From positions 1-32,517 of the forward strand of contig BAXV01000044.1 in NCBI GenBank assembly GCA_001310715.1: a DNA stretch of 32,517 bases, in the 5' to 3' direction. This DNA comes from Pseudovibrio sp. JCM 19062. GTDB taxonomy: Bacteria; Pseudomonadota; Alphaproteobacteria; Rhizobiales; Stappiaceae. The notes beneath the pieces are model-generated. The model was not told where the DNA came from. It saw only the letters and a program-made list of their open reading frames with translations, and searched no databases. The position numbers and the translations under genes were made by a program. The first letter of the stretch is position 1. Every line of letters begins with the position of its first letter. Shown in pieces: positions 28,101 to 32,517 of this stretch.

Positions 28101-30682
28101 CAGGTTGATGGTGCGGCCTGTCCACTGACGATCCATGCTGATGAAGCCGCGCGGCGCAATGAGTGCTTGGTTGAGTGGGTTGGCCTTCCGGCCGGTCTGG
28201 AGCAAAACGCGAGCTCTCAGCCGTATCTGACGGGGCGTGTGCAAGATGAAGCGTGAACAGCATTGCATGGCAAGTCAGCAAGTTCACACCGTCCGGTCAA
28301 CCGGTGCTTCTCAATGCGCAGTCCGTTGATATTGAGGCTCTCACTCCGCCAGCCCCACAAGTTGAGCTGGCCGATGGTGGGTCTTCGGATCGCATCGTCT
28401 TTGTGCCTTTGGAAGGGGATCAGGCCACAGACATTGTTGTGAGCGCACCGGCCTCTGACTTGCTGATTGATATCAAGCGCGACAGTGCCGGAATTTTCAA
28501 TGAGAAGTTCACCTTGTCGTCCAAAGATAACAACCGCGTTAATCTGGCGCTTGAACCGGAAGGCCTGCAGCTCTGGCAGGAACAGCAGTTTGACGTGACT
28601 GCCAGCTATTCGGAGCTTGCGGGCGTGGAGGGGTCTTTGAACGTCACGGTCGTTGGGGTTCCAATCGAGACTGTTGTGCCGTCTATCTCGGTTGAGCAAC
28701 GTGATGCGGTGAACACCGACTTGTTGCCGGTGACGATCAGTCTTCGCGACAAGCGCAAGACAGAGCGGGAGTATGATGCTTCTGTCATGGGGCAGTGGGA
28801 AGGACGGGTTGTCTATGACACGCCTTCCGGCCCTGTTGAGTTGACCCAGTTTGAACCGCTTGAAGGTGACACACTGGTGGCCATGGTTGATCTTTCTGCA
28901 GTCGATAAATCGAGCTTGCGGCTTTATGCGGAGGTTCGGTTGATCAGTGAGCACGCTGGTTATCAGCGTACGGTGCAGTCAGTCAGTCCTGCCTTTGTGG
29001 CGATATTGCTGGGAAATGCGATTGACGGGAATGTAGTCAGCCAGCGGTTTAGCGGGCCTGCTCCTTTGAGCACCTACTTCAAGCTGAAGGTCGACAATTC
29101 CGTTCAACGCCGCGCCATTGGCGATGTGATCTGGCAAGTGAGTGAAGATGACGGAGCAACGTGGACAGATTTTATCCCTGAACACGAGCGCAGTCGGACC
29201 CAATACAAGCGTGACTTTGACATGGGAACCTACCTGGTCAGAGCACAGATTGAAAACCTCAACTCCGGCGCTATATCCTACACCCCGCAAACGCAGGTCA
29301 CCGCCTATGAGGAACTGGATGTAGAGCTGACTGGCCCCAAAACGGTGATGGTTGGCTCCGATGGCACTCTTGTTGCGGAGGTCTCCAAAGATGGGGTGGC
29401 CGCGCCAGAAGAGGACTATGTACTTGAATGGTCCATGGATGGCGGCAAGACCTTTGCAGCCGGTTCAGGAAATGAATTGGTGATTGAAGGGATTGACGAA
29501 GGTGTGCAGCGTTCATGCGCGTGTGCGTTCTGTTGAGGCCCCTGCAGATGACCGGTATGCTATATGGTCGACCGGCACACCGTTGGTGTACGCCGTGTCA
29601 AGCCAGCACGGGCAACGCTTTATGGATCCAGAAAGCTTGAGATCGGACAGACCTATGAGTTTTCTGCGCGCCTTTATGCTCCGTACCGGGACATGAACGT
29701 CGCCGTCAAAGGCGAGTTTGTGTTCCCGGATGGCACCGTAGTTGAAGGGGAGAGTGGCAGCTACACCGTGCGTGAAGAAGACACACAAGATGGCAAGATA
29801 GCGATTGGATACACGGCATGGCTCGAAGGCTTCAAGGCTGAGACCTCCAAGAGTGTTGAGCTGAGCGCGCGGGTTTGGGCTTATGAGTGGCCGGACTTCA
29901 TGTTTGGCGTGAGCACGGACACAAATCAGGCTCCGGCGACAGTAAAGGCCAGCTTGCGGGCCGTGGGCGATACACGCAAGTTGGAAGAGGCGGTCTTTGA
30001 ATGGGTACTGCCGGATGAGGCTTCCCAGATCGTTGATCGCAGTGAGCGGTATCGCACGTTCGTCATCGAGAAGGCTGGAGATTACGAGATCGTTGCCAAG
30101 ATCAGCGATGCGCGGGGCAATGAGACTGTCTTGCGAGAGACCTTGAGCCTTGAGCCGGCACCGGCCTACGAGGTGGGGTTGTCGTTCACGCCGTCCAATC
30201 CGTACTTGCGTGCGCCATTGAGTGTGTTCCTGCGTCCGCAGGTCTCGGGTGGTCACCCACGCGACCGTGTGGCCTCTTACACCTACTCTGTCAATGGGGA
30301 GGTTCTGGAAGCCAACGGCTCTTATGCACGGGCAGAGCTTGAGGCTGGCGAGAACATGGTCGAGCTGGAGGTTATGACCAAGATGGGCGTTGTGGCAACG
30401 GGAGAGCTTGTGATCCCTGTTGCGGACAACCAGCCCCCGGTCTGTGATCTTGAGATCACGGAAACCTCCCGCTCGTGGATTGGCAAGGCCAAGTGTGAGG
30501 ATGTGGATGGCCGCGTTGTCAGACACAACTGGCATGTGGACGGCTACAAGGTGTCTGTCAGCGGAAGCCGGATTAGCATCTCCAAGCATGAGCAGGAGCA
30601 GCTGCTTCTGGTTACGCTGAGTGCCATTGATGATGCCGGGGCGGTCTCGGAGGAGGTTACACTCTCCCATGCCGTGAACTAG
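25130..30682 (+). CDS. Giant exported Ig/PKD-like protein, copy 2 (six frame interruptions)
   Basis: A tandem paralogue of the preceding gene, about 1,850 residues when joined. Apparent shifts lie near 25710, 26560, 27474 (two bases), 28251, 29512 and 29561; every repair restores colinearity with copy 1. Signal peptide about 1-23 (ending NAQA), the same N-terminal domain, Ig-like modules and C-terminal PKD-like modules are present in the same order. The first 150 residues and the last 340 are very similar to copy 1. Residues about 155-480 differ strongly, although the C-x3-C loop near 321 (DCNNPC) is kept. Start is ATG 25130 after GAGAGG. It probably functions like copy 1, with altered binding specificity. 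Confidence 0.8.
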
Positions 30683-30705
30683 AAAACAGTCACACCAAGA
30701 CAAAG

Positions 30706-30736
30706 AGCCGGGGCAATTGCTCCGGCTTTTTTTTTT
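30706..30736 (+). terminator. Terminator of giant-protein copy 2
   Basis: The same AGCCGGGGC-AATT-GCTCCGGCT hairpin as at 25017, followed by nine T, 24 bases after the stop codon. The remaining 116 bases to dsbC are AT-rich and probably hold its promoter. Confidence 0.92.
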
Positions 30737-30852
30737 ATTGAAAGTGTGAAATCAGAACAAAAAAATACACTCATCGCAAAATGGGTACAGAGCTGCGCAA
30801 GCATCAAATTAAAACTGGCTAATGTGCTTCCAGATTAACTGGATCGGAAATT

Positions 30853-31544
30853 ATGCGCAGATTGCTATTATCGTTATGTTGCTCATTGGCTATCTCAAGT
30901 GCGAGTGCGCTGGAGTTCAGCCCGGATGAACCACCCATTAACAGGATAGTTGAGTTGCCGGTAAACGGCTCAGAGCCATTGAAAAAGAAGGTAAAATTTT
31001 CTTCATATCGTCGAATGGTCGTTTTGTTTTGTCGGGGCAAATTATCGACGTATGGCAACGTAAACCTCTCGATACATTTGAGCAGATCAGAGAAGCAGCA
31101 CTAAAGCTCGATGTAAGGGCATATGGTGTTGAGCCTGACGATTTGAACACAATTACAATTGGTGCAGGGCCAAAAGAGGTGATTATGTTCACTGATCCGC
31201 TATGCAGTATTTGTCACAGTGTTTTGGATGAGGCCAAAGACCTCATGGAGGAATACACCTTCAAGCTCATTCTGGTTCCTGCGCTTGGCAACCGGTCCAA
31301 TCAGCTCATCCGCTCATTGTTCTGCTCTGACACTTCGAATGAAGAGAAAAGAGACCTTTATCTGCGCAAAGATATTGCATCTGTAAACAATGAGGGAACT
31401 TGCGACAGCAAAAGGCATGACCAGACGCTGACATTCGCTCAAATGATGGGCGTTAATGGAGTACCATTGATTATTAATCCAATGGGTACTGTCATTCGCG
31501 GACGCCCACCCGTCCTCAAACCATTTTTGGAGGGAAGCGAATGA
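30853..31544 (+). CDS. dsbC: DsbC-like periplasmic disulfide isomerase (one frame interruption)
   Basis: ATG 30853 with GGA upstream. An A is missing near 30984; repair joins EPLKK to EGKIFFISSNGRFVLSGQII, a DsbC dimerisation-domain feature, giving about 231 residues. The signal peptide is residues 1-19 (LLLSLCCSLAISSASA). The catalytic domain has C-S-I-C in FTDPLCSICHSVLDE, a later C-x-C-D-like pair of Cys (FCSD ... TCDS) and NGVPLIINPMG, the cis-proline loop. It isomerises wrong disulfides in periplasmic transfer proteins. It is encoded directly before traC, as in SXT/IncC elements, and overlaps it (ATGA). Confidence 0.9.
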
Positions 31545-32517
31545 GGTTCATCTCAATTAAAAACATTTTGAGTGATCATATTATTCCAGAAACGGTAAGG
31601 GCATCGAGCCTTATTCCAGTCTTAGCTTATAGCGAGACTGACCAACTGTTCCTAATGGACGACCAAACTTTGGGTTTTACCTTCATGTGTCAACCGATAC
31701 CGGCTGGCGATGAAAAAAATACAAGAGCGGGTTGTGGGGCTTATTAATCAAGACCTCCCTAAAGACTCAAGTATGCAGATTGTGTTGTTTCGGTCTCCTG
31801 ACATCAACATGCAGATGTACCAAATGGAAACTATGAGAGATGGTTTCCGAGATCCATTGCTGGATCAGGTGCTCAAGGAGCGTATTGATTTCTTGCAAGA
31901 GCACACTGTTGATAATGTCTCAGTTGCTACGGATATGGGCGTTTTTGATAACGGAATCGTACAAGACTTGAAGCTTATAATAAGCTGTAAAATACCAATT
32001 AAAAATCCAAAGCCTACTGAGAAAGAACTACTCGAAGTAAGTCAGATACAGGGCAAGTTGGAGTCTACTCTTAATCTTATCAAAGTCTCACCTCAGAGGC
32101 TTGATGCGCGCGGCTACATACGGTTGATGTCGACGTTGCTTAATTGGGGGCGAAACGCGAGCTGGCGAAATGATGCAACAGGGTACGAAACAGATCGAAC
32201 AATTAATGAGCAATTGTTTGATCCTGAAACACAGCTTGATGTAGAGCCGCGAGCGCTTTGTTTAGGAGATCAACACCTCAAAGTGCTTAGCGCTAAGAAG
32301 CTGCCGGATGCATACTACTTTGGCGACGCAATTACTTACATTGGCGATATTTCAGGCGGCAACTCTTCAATCAAAGAGAACTATTTCGTCGTCATGAATA
32401 TTATGTATCCGGATGCGGAGCAGCTTAAAAATCAGCTTGAACGCAAAAGACACTTTACTGTGAACCAGGCCCACGGACCAATGACAAGCCTGGTTCCGGT
32501 TTTGGGTGACAAAAAAC
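31541..32517 (+). CDS. traC: TraC, VirB4-like assembly ATPase (N-terminal part, cut by window edge)
   Basis: ATG 31541 with GGAGGG upstream overlaps the dsbC stop. An extra A in the seven-A run 31713-31719 breaks the frame; afterwards it reads IQERVVGLINQDLPKDSSMQ to the window edge, about 325 residues in all. The visible part is the N-terminal TraC domain (DQTLGFTFMCQPIPAGDEK, IVLFRSPDI, then a segment with LMSTLLNW and the SLVPVLGD end). The Walker motifs would lie beyond the edge. TraC powers pilus assembly at the inner membrane. Confidence 0.88.

Noticed and set aside
29513..30703. A 396-codon open frame on the minus strand
   Set aside because: It lies wholly opposite the giant-protein gene, has no ribosome binding site or family pattern, and similar antisense frames occur throughout both copies as a codon-bias effect.

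Overview
This 32.5 kb window is the transfer core of a conjugative element, either a plasmid or an integrative conjugative element. The gene set and order (MOBH-type TraI, TraD, TraJ-like protein, then TraL-E-K-B-V-A, DsbC and TraC) match the F-type mating-pair system of the SXT/R391 ICE and IncA/C (IncC) plasmid families. A Ner-like repressor, a lytic transglycosylase and FlhD/FlhC-like activators lie in the order known from that group. The host is a proteobacterium of moderate GC content. I cannot place it further from sequence alone, and no integrase, replication gene, tRNA or rRNA is present.

Layout. Positions 1-783: end of a gene entering from the left, probably traG, converging on a small minus-strand membrane protein that is an entry-exclusion candidate (863-1183). 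1328-1642: AT-rich control region with several palindromes. 1643-3671: regulatory operon of a Ner-like repressor, a transglycosylase, an FlhD-like protein and an unusual FlhD-FlhC fusion. 3672-4524: gene-free region ending in evenly spaced palindromes, the best oriT/operator candidate. 4525-8098: tight operon of a MobI-like protein, small membrane protein, hypothetical protein, membrane-anchored PD-(D/E)XK (Cas4-like) nuclease, DsbA-like thiol oxidoreductase and orphan ParB-like protein. 8216-8846: minus-strand pair (lipoprotein plus small protein). 9012-14561: traI, traD, an unknown gene and a traJ-like gene. 15063-19231: traL, traE, traK, traB, traV and traA (channel, secretin, lipoprotein and pilin). 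19368-30736: two tandem copies of a 5.7 kb transcription unit, each with the same leader and terminator, each encoding an exported Ig/PKD-like protein of about 1,850 residues. 30853-32517: dsbC and the start of traC.

How they fit together: the FlhDC-like proteins should switch on transfer genes, MobI and TraI process oriT, TraD couples DNA to the channel, and TraL/E/K/B/V/A/C build the pilus and channel. DsbA/DsbC-like enzymes oxidise and isomerise disulfides in exported transfer proteins. The giant Ig-like proteins are probably surface proteins that act at mating contact.

Quality warning: at least 20 single-base frameshifts, mostly apparent deletions and often in A or T runs, interrupt otherwise well-conserved genes. 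I read these as sequencing or assembly errors and give each such gene as one CDS with the shift positions named.
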